Below are positions 46,910 to 55,443 of a stretch of DNA of 64,000 nt, piece by piece. Numbering within the stretch: position 1 is the first letter of the stretch; each line of letters opens with the position of its first letter. Location: contig NZ_CANLCY010000002.1 in assembly GCF_947489255.1 (NCBI RefSeq), positions 186,001-250,000 on the forward strand. Direction: 5' to 3'. The notes under the pieces were generated by a model. That model was not told where the DNA came from. It worked only from the letters and a program-made list of their open reading frames with translations, and made no database searches. Position numbers and translations under genes: made by a program. Origin of the DNA: an uncultured Microbacterium sp. (lineage in GTDB: Bacteria; Actinomycetota; Actinomycetes; Actinomycetales; Microbacteriaceae).

Positions 46910-47695
46910 GTGTACGCAATGGAGCGCCAGCAGCTCATCGAGCGCGAACTGCGCGAGGTCGGACGCGTCAGCGTCGTCGACCTCGCCCGCCGCTTCGACG
47001 TGACCACCGAGACGGTGCGCCGCGACCTCGATCGCCTCGAAAGCCTCGGCTCGCTCCGTCGCGTGCACGGTGGCGCCGTCGACGCCGGCCGCGCGAGCAC
47101 CGCGGAGTCTCCGCTCACCGAACGTCGAGAGCGGCACGGCGATGCGAAGCGCGCGATCGCCGTCGCGGCCGTCGCTCTGTTGGGCCCGGACTTCCGCGGC
47201 TCGGTCTTCCTCGACGCCGGCACGACGCCCGCCGCGGTCGCCGCTCTCCTGCCCGAGGCTCTCGGGGCGGGTATCGCCGGGGTCGAGGTCGTCACGCACT
47301 CGCTCGAAGCCGCGCACGTGCTCTCGGGCGACGACCGGCTGTCGTTGACCACCATCGGCGGCCGCGTCCGCGGGGTCACCGCCGCCGCCGTCGGCGCGCA
47401 CACCGTACGCACGATCGGCCAGCTGCGGCCCGACATCGCCTTCGTCGGCACCAACGGTCTGAGCGCGGGATTCGGCCTCAGCACGCCCGACCCCGACGAG
47501 GCCGCGGTGAAGGCCGCCATCATCCAAACGGCCCGCCGCGTCGTCCTCGTCGCGGACGCGGCCAAGTTCGGAGAGGAATTGCTCGTGCGCTTCGCCCAGC
47601 TCGACGAGATCGACGTTCTCGTGACCGATGCGGCACCGCCCGCCGACCTGGCCGAGGCCCTCGCCGACGCCGACATCGAGGTGCGGGTCGCATGA
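46910..47695 (+). CDS. fruR: DeoR family regulator of the fructose operon
   Basis: The 261-residue DeoR/GlpR-type regulator has the helix-turn-helix RVSVVDLARRFDVTTETVRR near residues 17-36, followed by DLDRLESLGSLRRVHGGAV. The C-terminal sugar-phosphate sensing domain contains DAGTTPAAVAALL near 100 and VGTNGLSAGFGLSTPD near 180. The GTG at 46910 has GGAG five bases upstream. It overlaps fruK by four bases and is expected to repress the operon until a fructose phosphate binds (family knowledge). Confidence 0.9.
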   Translation: MYAMERQQLIERELREVGRVSVVDLARRFDVTTETVRRDLDRLESLGSLRRVHGGAVDAGRASTAESPLTERRERHGDAKRAIAVAAVALLGPDFRGSVFLDAGTTPAAVAALLPEALGAGIAGVEVVTHSLEAAHVLSGDDRLSLTTIGGRVRGVTAAAVGAHTVRTIGQLRPDIAFVGTNGLSAGFGLSTPDPDEAAVKAAIIQTARRVVLVADAAKFGEELLVRFAQLDEIDVLVTDAAPPADLAEALADADIEVRVA

Positions 47696-48657
47696 TCGTC
47701 ACCCTGACCGCCAACCCGTCCGCCGACCGTGCCGTTGTGCTGTCCGACGCCCTCGTCCCGGGCGAGGTTCAGCGTGCGGTGTCGTCGCGCGAGGATGCCG
47801 GAGGCAAGGGCGTCAACGTCGCCCGCGTCGTGACGGCCGCCGGTGCCCCGGCCCGGGCCGTCGTGCCGGTCGGTGCTCACGACCCGTATCGTGTGCTGCT
47901 CGAGGACACCGGCATCGCCCTCGACGTCGTCGAGGTGGCCGGTCGTGCCCGCGCGAACCTCACCATCACCGACCCCACCGGGGAGACCACGAAGCTCAAC
48001 CTGCCCGGTGCCGAACTCAGCGCCGTCGAGGCCGAGGCGCTTACCGCGGGCGTGGTCGCGGCCGCCGAGGGCGCGACCTGGCTCGTGCTCGCCGGGTCCC
48101 TGCCTCCCGGGGTGCCCGCGTCGTTCTACGCCGACCTCGTCTCCGCCGTCCGCGGACGCTGGGGCGCCGCCGCCCCGCTCATCGCGGTCGACGCCTCCGG
48201 CGAGGCTCTCGCCGCGGTCGTCGAGAGCGCTCGTCCCGACCTCATCAAGCCGAACCACGAGGAGCTCGCCGAGCTGGTCGGGGAAGACCCGTCCCTCGAC
48301 GCCGATGTCCTCGCCGAGGCCGCCCGGCGCGCAACGGCCCTCGTGCCCGGCCGCGTGGCATCCGCTCTCGTGACCCTCGGTGCCGACGGTGCGCTGCTGT
48401 TCACCGCCGACGGCGCGTGGCGCGGACGCGCCCCCAAGATCCAGGTCGCCAGCACGGTCGGCGCGGGCGACAGCTCGCTCGCCGGCTACCTGTTGGCCGA
48501 CCTCGACGGGGCTCCGGCCCCCGACCGTCTCGCGCGCAGCATCGCCTACGGTGCCGCTGCCGCGACCCTGCCGGGGACCCAGGCCCCGACACCGGCCGAT
48601 CTGCCCCCGGGCCCGATCGCCGTATCCGATTTCGCCACCCCCATCGCAACATCCTGA
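47692..48657 (+). CDS. fruK: 1-phosphofructokinase
   Basis: FruK phosphorylates fructose-1-phosphate, made by the PTS, to fructose-1,6-bisphosphate. The 321-residue PfkB-family kinase has the substrate region DAGGKGVNVARVV near residue 33 and the catalytic GAGDSSLAGYL near 259, with the catalytic Asp in GAGDS. The family usually has GAGDSM; here the last residue is Ser. The ATG overlaps the fruR stop (ATGA), and fruA follows after 18 bp. Confidence 0.94.
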   Translation: MIVTLTANPSADRAVVLSDALVPGEVQRAVSSREDAGGKGVNVARVVTAAGAPARAVVPVGAHDPYRVLLEDTGIALDVVEVAGRARANLTITDPTGETTKLNLPGAELSAVEAEALTAGVVAAAEGATWLVLAGSLPPGVPASFYADLVSAVRGRWGAAAPLIAVDASGEALAAVVESARPDLIKPNHEELAELVGEDPSLDADVLAEAARRATALVPGRVASALVTLGADGALLFTADGAWRGRAPKIQVASTVGAGDSSLAGYLLADLDGAPAPDRLARSIAYGAAAATLPGTQAPTPADLPPGPIAVSDFATPIATS

Positions 48658-48675
48658 CCACGGAGGTCACTGACA

Positions 48676-50736
48676 ATGTCCGACATCATCACTCCGGAGC
48701 TCGTCACCCTCGACGTGCCCCTGGGCACCGACAAGCAGTCGGTGATCCGCGCCCTCGCCGAGCGCGTCGTCGCGCAGGGCCGCGCGACCAGCGCCCAAGA
48801 ACTCTTCGACGACGCGTGGGCCCGCGAGCAGAAAGACGAGACCGGCCTGCCCGGCGGTATCGGCATCCCGCACGCGCGCAGCGCGTCGGTCACCGAGCCG
48901 ACCCTCGCCTTCGCCCGCCTCACCCCGGGCGTCGACTTCGGCGCCCCCGACGGCCCGGCCGACATCGTGTTCCTCATCGCCGCACCCGCCGGTGCCGACG
49001 AGGCGCACCTTGCGGTGCTGTCGCAGCTGGCTCGCAGCCTCATGAACGACCAGTTCATGTCCGGCCTGCGCGCCGCGCAGACGCCCTCGGACGCGGTGCG
49101 CATCATCACGGATGCCGTGAACCCGGCCCCCGCGCAGCCGGCGGCCGCCGAGGCCCCCGCTGCGACCCGCGCCGAGGCGCGCACCGCCACGGCGACGAAG
49201 ACGAAGAAGATCGTCGCCGTCACCGCGTGCGCCACGGGCATCGCCCACACCTTCATGGCCGCCGACGCGCTCACCGCGGCCGGTGCCGAGACCGACGGCG
49301 TCGAGCTCGTCGTCGAGCCGCAGGGTTCGAGCGGATACAAGGCCCTCCCGCAGAGCGTCATCGACGACGCCGACGCCGTGATCTTCGCGGTCGACGTCGA
49401 CGTGCGCGAGCCGCAGCGCTTCGCGGGAAAGCCCGTCGTGCGCGCCGGCGTCAAGCGCGGCATCGAGCAGCCGAAGCAGCTCATCGCCGAGGCCCTCGCC
49501 GCCAGCGAGAACCCGAACGCCGCGCGCGTGCAGGGCGGTGCCGCCGCGGCATCCGCGTCGGACGCTCCGGTGGCGCAGCAGTCGGTGGGCCGTCGCATCC
49601 AGCGGTGGCTGCTCACCGGCGTCAGCTACATGATCCCCTTCGTCGCCGGTGGCGGTCTGCTCATCGCGCTGGGCTTCCTGCTCGGCGGGTACCAGGTGAC
49701 GCAGAACGCCGCCAACGTCATCATCCAGAACTCGCTGTGGGACCTCCCGACCGAGGGCATCACCTCCCCGCTCGGACCGGTCGGCCAGTACCTCGGCTCG
49801 GTGGCGTTCATGATCGGCGCGACCTCGATGGGCTTCATCGTCGCCGTGCTCGCGGGCTTCATCGCCTACGCGATCGCCGACCGCCCGGGTATTGCGCCCG
49901 GATTCGTCGCCGGTGCCGTCGCGGTGCTCATGAACGCGGGCTTCATCGGCGGCATCATCGGCGGTCTGCTCGCCGGTTTCATCGCCTGGTGGCTCGGCCG
50001 CTTCGACGCGCCGCGCTGGCTGCGCGGACTCATGCCCGTCGTCATCGTGCCGTTCCTCGGCTCGATCTTCGCCTCGGGCCTGATGATCCTGTTCCTCGGT
50101 CGCCCGATCGCCGCCCTCATGGCCGCCCTCACCGACGGCCTCAACTCGCTCGCCGCCTCCGGTGCCGGTGCGATCCTGCTCGGCGTGATCCTCGGTCTCA
50201 TGATGTGCTTCGACCTCGGTGGCCCGGTCAACAAGGTCGCCTACGTCTTCGCCACCACGGGCCTCGCCGCCGCCACCCAGACCAACACGGCTCCGTACCT
50301 GATCATGGCCGCCGTCATGGCCGCCGGCATGGTCCCGCCGCTGGCCATGGCCCTGGCCTCGACGCTGCTCGCGCGCAAGAAGTTCACTCCGGTCGAGCGC
50401 GAGAACGGCGCCGCCGCGTGGCTGCTGGGCGCCTCGTTCATCTCCGAGGGTGCCATCCCGTTCGCGGCGGCCGACCCGCTGCGCGTCATCCCCGCCTCGA
50501 TGGTGGGCGGTGCGATCACGGGTGGTCTGAGCATGCTCTTCGGTGTGCAGTCGTTCGCCCCGCACGGCGGCATCTTCGTCTTCTTCGCGATCAACCCCTT
50601 CTGGGGTTTCGCCCTCGCGATCGTGGCGGGTACCGTCGTGACGGCGCTCATCGTCGTCGCCCTCAAGGGCGTCGGTCGCAGCACCAAGGACGCCGCCGTC
50701 ACCGAGGCTGCGCCCGCAGTCACGGTCGCCGCGTAA
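48676..50736 (+). CDS. fruA: PTS fructose transporter subunit IIABC
   Basis: This 686-residue protein imports fructose and phosphorylates it at C1. Three parts are visible in order: IIA (residues 1-155) with the phospho-His in GIGIPHARS near 64; IIB (about 175-275) with the phospho-Cys in VTACATGIAHTFMAA near 182; and IIC (about 300-675), a polytopic membrane domain starting near RRIQRWLLTGVSYMIPFVAG. An Ala/Pro linker joins IIA to IIB. The HPr gene follows after 28 bp, so the operon encodes its own phosphocarrier, but no enzyme I is present. Confidence 0.96.
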   Translation: MSDIITPELVTLDVPLGTDKQSVIRALAERVVAQGRATSAQELFDDAWAREQKDETGLPGGIGIPHARSASVTEPTLAFARLTPGVDFGAPDGPADIVFLIAAPAGADEAHLAVLSQLARSLMNDQFMSGLRAAQTPSDAVRIITDAVNPAPAQPAAAEAPAATRAEARTATATKTKKIVAVTACATGIAHTFMAADALTAAGAETDGVELVVEPQGSSGYKALPQSVIDDADAVIFAVDVDVREPQRFAGKPVVRAGVKRGIEQPKQLIAEALAASENPNAARVQGGAAAASASDAPVAQQSVGRRIQRWLLTGVSYMIPFVAGGGLLIALGFLLGGYQVTQNAANVIIQNSLWDLPTEGITSPLGPVGQYLGSVAFMIGATSMGFIVAVLAGFIAYAIADRPGIAPGFVAGAVAVLMNAGFIGGIIGGLLAGFIAWWLGRFDAPRWLRGLMPVVIVPFLGSIFASGLMILFLGRPIAALMAALTDGLNSLAASGAGAILLGVILGLMMCFDLGGPVNKVAYVFATTGLAAATQTNTAPYLIMAAVMAAGMVPPLAMALASTLLARKKFTPVERENGAAAWLLGASFISEGAIPFAAADPLRVIPASMVGGAITGGLSMLFGVQSFAPHGGIFVFFAINPFWGFALAIVAGTVVTALIVVALKGVGRSTKDAAVTEAAPAVTVAA

Positions 50737-50764
50737 CACCCCCGTCGAATCGGAAGGATTCACC

Positions 50765-51034
50765 ATGGCAGAACGTCAGGCCACCATCGCCAGCGCCTCG
50801 GGCCTCCACGCCCGTCCCGCGAAGCTCTTCGTGCAGGCTGTGCAGGAGAAGAAGGTCCCCGTCACGATCGCGGCCCAGGGCGGTCCCGACCTCAACGCCG
50901 GCAGCATCCTGTCGCTCATGGGTCTCGGCGCCGGTCACGGCACGGTCGTGACGCTCAAGGCCGAGGGCGAGGGTGCCGAGCAGGCGCTCGACGAGCTCGT
51001 CGCGCTGCTCGAGACCGACCTCGACGCGCAGTAA
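50765..51034 (+). CDS. ptsH: Phosphocarrier protein HPr
   Basis: HPr carries phosphate from enzyme I to the IIA domains. The 89-residue protein has the active-site His in SGLHARPAKLFV near residue 15, and SILSLMGLGAGHG near residue 49, where Gram-positive HPr has its regulatory serine. GGAAGGA lies before the ATG. It is the last gene of the fructose operon and ends with a strong hairpin. It may serve as the general HPr of the cell. Confidence 0.95.
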   Translation: MAERQATIASASGLHARPAKLFVQAVQEKKVPVTIAAQGGPDLNAGSILSLMGLGAGHGTVVTLKAEGEGAEQALDELVALLETDLDAQ

Positions 51035-51044
51035 GCACCTCGCA

Positions 51045-51096
51045 CCAGAACACCGGATGCCACGGGCCCGAGGGCTCGTGGCATCCGGTGTTCTGG
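51045..51096 (+). terminator. Terminator of the fructose operon
   Basis: A perfect 20-bp stem (51045-51064 with 51077-51096), with further inner pairing GCCC/GGGC, followed by TTTC. The arms contain GGATGCC and GGCATCC. Confidence 0.92.
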
Positions 51097-51237
51097 TTTC
51101 GAAGCGGGGCCCGTCAGCGTCGGGGTGGCGTTGCGCGAGCGGGCAGAATTCCTGAGATCTGCGTGATGCGCTGCCGGACACGTCGTGGCGACCGACGCCG
51201 ACGGTCGAAAGCGCCGGAGTTCGGCCCGCCCGCGGCC

Positions 51238-51876
51238 TCAGACCTCGACCGAATCGCCTGGCTTCAGATCGACGAAAGAGCCGCCGTTCTGCTCCACCGC
51301 CCACGTCAGGCGGGCATCGCCCATCTGCTTGCCGGCGACCGAGAGCGTCATGTCGTGTGTGGCGAAGACCCGCTCGGGCTTGACCGCGAGGACGTAATCG
51401 ATCGCATCGCCGATCTTGAGCCACGGCGCCCCGACCGGAGCGGCGAGAAGGGCCACCTTCTTGTGCTTCGGCACGGCGTAGGAGTCGCCGGGGTAGTAGA
51501 GCGCGTCGTTGACGAGGACGCCGACGTTGTCGACCACGGGGATCGATTCGTGGATGACTTCGTGACGTCCGCCGAAGAACTCGAGGTGGAAGGGGCCGAG
51601 GTCCAGTCGGTCACCGGGGTTCACGATCGTGATCTCGAAGCCCGCCGCGGCGTTCCGCACGCCCTCGGGCCCGTAGATCGGCACGTCCGGGTGCGCCTTC
51701 TGCAGGCGCGTGAGGTGTTCGGGCGTCCAGTGGTCGGCGTGCTCGTGCGTGATCACCACTCCGACGAGGCCCGTGAGCTCTTCGAGGGGAGAGGTGAAGC
51801 TCCCGGGGTCGATGACGAGCGTGTACCCGGATTCGACGACGACGAGGGCGGCGTGTTCGTGTTTCGTGAGGCGCAT
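51238..51876 (-). CDS. Metallo-beta-lactamase fold hydrolase
   Basis: The 212-residue product has the metal-binding motif THEHADHW near residue 45, and further histidines in GRHEVIHESI and ATHDMTL. It belongs to the UlaG-like/YcbX-type branch of the metallo-beta-lactamase superfamily, which includes lactonases and uncharacterised hydrolases. The substrate is unknown. The ATG at 51876 begins the family domain (MRLTKHEHAALVVVESG), with GGAG upstream; the open frame beyond it has no family similarity. It is convergent with ptsH. Confidence 0.85.
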   Translation of the reverse strand: MRLTKHEHAALVVVESGYTLVIDPGSFTSPLEELTGLVGVVITHEHADHWTPEHLTRLQKAHPDVPIYGPEGVRNAAAGFEITIVNPGDRLDLGPFHLEFFGGRHEVIHESIPVVDNVGVLVNDALYYPGDSYAVPKHKKVALLAAPVGAPWLKIGDAIDYVLAVKPERVFATHDMTLSVAGKQMGDARLTWAVEQNGGSFVDLKPGDSVEV

Positions 51877-52017
51877 ACCCCGATCCAACTCCCGGATGCC
51901 ACGGGGCGGCAAGCGCTGGCGCGGAAGGTGAACAGCGTCTATCGCCTCTTCCGTTGGCCGCCCGATCGCGGTACCGTGGCCGGACACGCCCGGGATATCG
52001 GTGGCTCGGCCCTGATT

Positions 52018-52046
52018 TTGCGTGCGCGTCATTCGTGGTGCATACT
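52018..52046 (+). promoter_or_regulatory. Promoter of tRNA-Glu
   Basis: TTGCGT (52018-52023) and CATACT (52041-52046) are separated by 17 bases and end 17 bases before the tRNA. Confidence 0.65.
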
Positions 52047-52063
52047 TGAACACGTTGCGACGC

Positions 52064-52139
52064 GGCCCCATCGTATAGCGGCCTAGTACGCCGCCCTCTC
52101 ACGGCGGTAACGCGGGTTCGAATCCCGCTGGGGTCACCA
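52064..52139 (+). tRNA. tRNA-Glu (anticodon CUC)
   Basis: The acceptor GGCCCCA pairs with TGGGGTC (one G-U), followed by A and an encoded CCA. The anticodon loop CTCTCAC gives CUC. The T-arm GCGGGTTCGAATCCCGC is complete. The last 20 bases are duplicated 166 bp downstream. Confidence 0.95.
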
Positions 52140-52417
52140 ACACGAAAATGAGCTCCGACCGAATGGTCGGGGCTCATTTTCGTTGTCGGCGACTTCGGCT
52201 GGACGAGGAGCTGCATGCGCGGGTTGGGCCCCACCGCCCGGAGGCTCCGCGCGCTGCGAAGCGGCGCGTGGAGGGGGCGGAGGGAGAATCCCGCTGGGGT
52301 CACCAACACGAAGAAGAGCCTCGACCGAATGGTCGGGGCTCTTCTTCGTTGTCGGCGACTTCGGCTGGACGAGGAGCTGCATGTGCGGGTTGGGCCCCAC
52401 CCGCCCGGAGGCTCCGC
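52120..52417. repeat. 166-bp-period duplication of the tRNA-Glu 3' end, terminator and flank
   Basis: A roughly 130-bp block starting GAATCCCGCTGGGGTCACCA occurs at 52120-52250 and 52286-52417. Each copy has a strong terminator hairpin (52143-52182 and 52309-52348) with loop GAAT. Two base pairs in the stems differ between copies with both partners changed. The second copy lacks the 5' three quarters of a tRNA. Confidence 0.88.
52143..52182 (+). terminator. Terminator of tRNA-Glu (first of two)
   Basis: An 18-bp stem from CGAAAATGAGC to GCTCATTTTCG with a GAAT loop. A near-copy follows at 52309-52348. Confidence 0.92.
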
Positions 52418-52526
52418 GCACAGTGGAGCGGCCCCGGACCACGCTCGAGACGCCCATGGAACGGGATGAGTGCATCGAGAACCGGACGCCAACCCCCTGG
52501 CATCCGCCTCGCTTCGACCTTCCGAC

Positions 52527-53600
52527 TCAGCCCTGTCGTGCGGCGCGGCGACGGCGGACGACCCGGCGCACGCCCCACACCACGGCGGCGGCGATCCCGG
52601 CCACGACGACCCACGGCAGCAGGAAGCCCAGACCGATCACGATGCCGTTGAGCGTCGCCACGAGGCCGTTCCATCCCGCGGCGAGGCCGTCGCCGAAGCC
52701 CGCCGGATCGGCGGTGACGGATGCCGTGCGCGCGGTCAGCTGCACGCTGAGCGTCGACATCGCCACCTGCGACGACAGCGACTGGAGGATCTGCCGGTCG
52801 CTGTCGAGCTGCGCCTGGCGATCGGCGAGAGCGGTCTCGGCGGCGATCAGGTCGGACACCGATCCGGCCTGCGCCATCAGCTCGGTCAGGCGGGCGACGG
52901 ACGCCTCGCCCGCGGCCACCCGCGCACGCAGGTCGATGGCCTGGTCGGTGACGTCGGACCGGGTCACACTGGTCGCGGTGACCTCGCCCACGGTGCTCAG
53001 GCCGTCCATCACCGTGGCGAGCGAGTCGGCGGGGACCCGGACGGTGATCCATCCCGAGGAGAGCGTCGCGCCCGTCGGGGTTCCTTCGAGGGGCATCACG
53101 ACGCCGCCGTCGCCGAGCTGAGACGATTCGACATAGCCGCCGGCCGCGGTGGCGGCGTTGCCGATCGCCTCGATCGCGGTGCCGATGTCGTCGACGGCGA
53201 CCGTGCTGGACCCCGTGGAGACGATCTCCCGCGCGGAGGCGTCCGTCGACGACGAGGCGTCGGAGCGTGCCCCCGCACCGCTCTGGTCGGGGGCCACGGG
53301 CGCGGACCCGGCCTCCGAGCCGGCGAAGCCCTGAGCGGATTGATCGATCGTCCCGCCCTCGGGCGCGCTGTCGCCCGCACCCGCGACGGTCGACGAACCG
53401 CTGACGCCCGAGGTGGTGCTGAGCGAGGGGCCGACGACGGCGGCGACCACGATGACGGCGGCGGCGGCGCCGACGCCCGTCCAGACGGCGCGTCGACGCC
53501 GACGACGGCGGTCGCGTTCGTCGGCGATCCGTCCGAAGACGGCGGTCTCGATGGCATCCATCCGGTCGGGGGACAGGGAGGGAAGGGTGGGCGCGTTCAT
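52527..53600 (-). CDS. DUF4349 domain membrane protein, coupled to a sigma factor
   Basis: The 357-residue protein has a short cytosolic N-terminus (about 42 residues ending in a run of eight Arg), one membrane helix, a Ser/Gly-rich stretch and a DUF4349 domain. The domain has a long coiled-coil stretch (about residues 240-300, rich in A, L, D, Q), then a second membrane helix and an Arg-rich tail. It overlaps the ECF sigma gene by four bases (ATGA), the usual position of an anti-sigma factor, and the N-terminus is in the right compartment. A role as anti-sigma or sensor is inferred, not shown. Confidence 0.85.
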   Translation of the reverse strand: MNAPTLPSLSPDRMDAIETAVFGRIADERDRRRRRRRAVWTGVGAAAAVIVVAAVVGPSLSTTSGVSGSSTVAGAGDSAPEGGTIDQSAQGFAGSEAGSAPVAPDQSGAGARSDASSSTDASAREIVSTGSSTVAVDDIGTAIEAIGNAATAAGGYVESSQLGDGGVVMPLEGTPTGATLSSGWITVRVPADSLATVMDGLSTVGEVTATSVTRSDVTDQAIDLRARVAAGEASVARLTELMAQAGSVSDLIAAETALADRQAQLDSDRQILQSLSSQVAMSTLSVQLTARTASVTADPAGFGDGLAAGWNGLVATLNGIVIGLGFLLPWVVVAGIAAAVVWGVRRVVRRRRAARQG

Positions 53601-54157
53601 GGGGTCTCCGTCTCCATCGCGGTGGCGCGCATCCGGGATCGGATGCGGGAGAGGCGGTTGCGTACCGCGCCGTGCGAGACGCCCAACGTCGCCGCCGCTG
53701 CCTCGTACCCGTAACCCTCGGCGGCGCACAGGCGGAAGATCTCCCGGTCGAGCTCGCTCAGTCGGTCGACGGCCGCGAGGATCGCGGCGACCGTCTCGGC
53801 CTGGACGACCTGCGCTTCCACGTCGACGACGGAGGGGATCTCCGCGTCGAGCGCCGCGTGCGAACCGTGACGTCGCCGTGCGCGCAGGCGATTCTGCGCC
53901 TGCAGGCGGCAGATCGTCGCGAGCCAGGGGAGGAGCGAGTCCCCCTCGAGGCGAAGAGCGGGGATCTTCCTCCACGCGACGACGAACGTCTCCTGGGTGA
54001 CGTCCTCGGCGTCAGCAGCCTGGCCGACGAGACCGAAGGCCACCCAGTACACGGGCCGCACGTAGGCGCGGTACAGGGTGCGGAACGCCGCTTCCGAGCC
54101 GCCGGCGGCGCGCGCGACCAGCATCCTGTCGTCGATCACGTCGTCGGTCATCGGCAT
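53597..54157 (-). CDS. RNA polymerase ECF sigma factor
   Basis: The 186-residue protein (start ATG 54157; ATG 54151 also possible) has sigma-70 region 2 (AFRTLYRAYVRPVYWVAFGL, then DAEDVTQETFVVAWRK near residues 55-70). Region 4 has ELDREIFRLCAAEGYGYEAA, then ATLGVSHGAVRNRLSRIRSR near residues 155-174. It lacks other domains, so it is a group 4 (ECF) sigma factor. The downstream DUF4349 gene overlaps its stop. The target promoter is not evident in this window. Confidence 0.93.
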   Translation of the reverse strand: MPMTDDVIDDRMLVARAAGGSEAAFRTLYRAYVRPVYWVAFGLVGQAADAEDVTQETFVVAWRKIPALRLEGDSLLPWLATICRLQAQNRLRARRRHGSHAALDAEIPSVVDVEAQVVQAETVAAILAAVDRLSELDREIFRLCAAEGYGYEAAAATLGVSHGAVRNRLSRIRSRMRATAMETETP

Positions 54158-54291
54158 CCACTTCTCGTCCGGGCGAGGCTCTGCGAGCACTCTCTCACTC
54201 AGAGGTGTCGGTGCGCGGCCGATCGTCTCACGCAACGACGCACGTAATGAGAACTACGTGCACAACCCGGGGGCGGGCGGAGTCCGCTCGA

Positions 54292-54297
54292 TAGACT
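54292..54297 (+). promoter_or_regulatory. Probable -10 box of the TerC gene
   Basis: TAGACT lies 31 bases before the start codon in the short divergent gap between the sigma factor and TerC genes. No yybP-ykoY-type manganese riboswitch is present, as the leader is too short. Confidence 0.45.
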
Positions 54298-54328
54298 CGA
54301 TCGCTTCCCCCGATGAAAGGCCCCCGCG

Positions 54329-55390
54329 ATGGAGCTGCAGCTCGACCCGCTCTTCCAGACCATCACGTTGGTGGTGCTGGTCGTCATCCTGATCGCCGAC
54401 CTGCTGATCATCCTCAAGCGTCCGCACATCCCGGCGCCGAAGGAGTCGACGCTCTGGGTCGTCTTCTACGTGACGCTCGCGCTCATCTTCGCGGGCGTGC
54501 TGTGGATCGTCGCCGGGGGAGAGGTGGCGGGTCAGTTCGTGGCCGGCTGGCTCACCGAGTACAGCCTGTCGATCGACAACCTCTTCGTCTTCGTGCTGAT
54601 CATGGGGCAGTTCGCCGTGCCGCGCCGCTATCAGCAGGAGGTGCTGATGGTGGGCATCATCATCGCGCTGATCCTGCGGGGGGCTTTCATCCTCGTCGGC
54701 GCGACGATCATCGAGAACTTCAGCCCGATCTTCTACCTCTTCGGCCTGTTCCTGATCTACACCGCGATCCGCCAGGCCTTCCCCGGCGACGACGATGACG
54801 ACAGCCAGAAGGAGAACCTCATCGTGCGGACGCTGCGCCGCGTGCTGCCGATGAGCGACTCGTACGACGGAAAGAAGGTCATCACCCGCGTCAACGGCAA
54901 GAAGCTGTTCACGCCGATGATCATCGTGTTCGTGGCGATCGGCGTGACCGACCTGCTCTTCGCCATCGACTCGATCCCCGCGATCTTCGGCATCACGCAG
55001 AGCCCGTTCATCGTGTTCACCGCGAACCTCTTCGCGCTCATGGGCCTGCGCCAGCTCTACTTCCTGCTCGGCGACCTGCTCGATCGCCTGAAGTACCTGC
55101 ACTATGGCATCGCGTTCATCCTCGCCTTCATCGGCGTGAAGCTCATCCTGCACGCGATGCACGTCAACGAGCTGCCGTTCCTCAACGGCGGCGAGCCGAT
55201 CGAGTGGGCTCCCGAGATCTCGACGTGGGTCTCGCTCGCGGTGATCATCCTGTCGATGGCGGTGGCGACGGTCGCGAGCCTCGTCGCCGCGCGGCGCGAG
55301 CCGTCTGCCGAGGGACCTCAGGATGCCGCGGCCGAGGTCGCCGACGAGAAGGGCACCCCCGCGACGGTGGAGCAGCCCGAGCGCGACTGA
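54329..55390 (+). CDS. TerC/Alx family membrane protein
   Basis: TerC-family proteins are polytopic membrane proteins implicated in metal (Mn, tellurite) handling and in loading metal onto exported enzymes. The 353 residues include the hallmark SLSIDNLFVFVLIMGQFAVP near residue 81 and GVTDLLFAIDSIPAIFGIT near 209, two related halves each with an acidic residue in the membrane. The C-terminus is a soluble acidic tail of about 40 residues. It stands alone, followed by a large tandem repeat. Confidence 0.93.
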   Translation: MELQLDPLFQTITLVVLVVILIADLLIILKRPHIPAPKESTLWVVFYVTLALIFAGVLWIVAGGEVAGQFVAGWLTEYSLSIDNLFVFVLIMGQFAVPRRYQQEVLMVGIIIALILRGAFILVGATIIENFSPIFYLFGLFLIYTAIRQAFPGDDDDDSQKENLIVRTLRRVLPMSDSYDGKKVITRVNGKKLFTPMIIVFVAIGVTDLLFAIDSIPAIFGITQSPFIVFTANLFALMGLRQLYFLLGDLLDRLKYLHYGIAFILAFIGVKLILHAMHVNELPFLNGGEPIEWAPEISTWVSLAVIILSMAVATVASLVAARREPSAEGPQDAAAEVADEKGTPATVEQPERD

Positions 55391-55443
55391 CCCTCGCGCG
55401 ACACGTCTGCGTCCTGTGCGGCCCGAGTCGTCTGTCGCCCCCT

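Noticed and set aside
52227..52305. A second tRNA gene between GGCCCCA and TGGGGTCACCA
   Set aside because: The length is tRNA-like and the acceptor ends pair, but no anticodon arm or D-arm can be formed; the GGCCCCA is part of the repeated flank.
54258..54328. Manganese riboswitch before terC
   Set aside because: The leader after the TAGACT box is only about 25-30 bases, too short for the yybP-ykoY fold.
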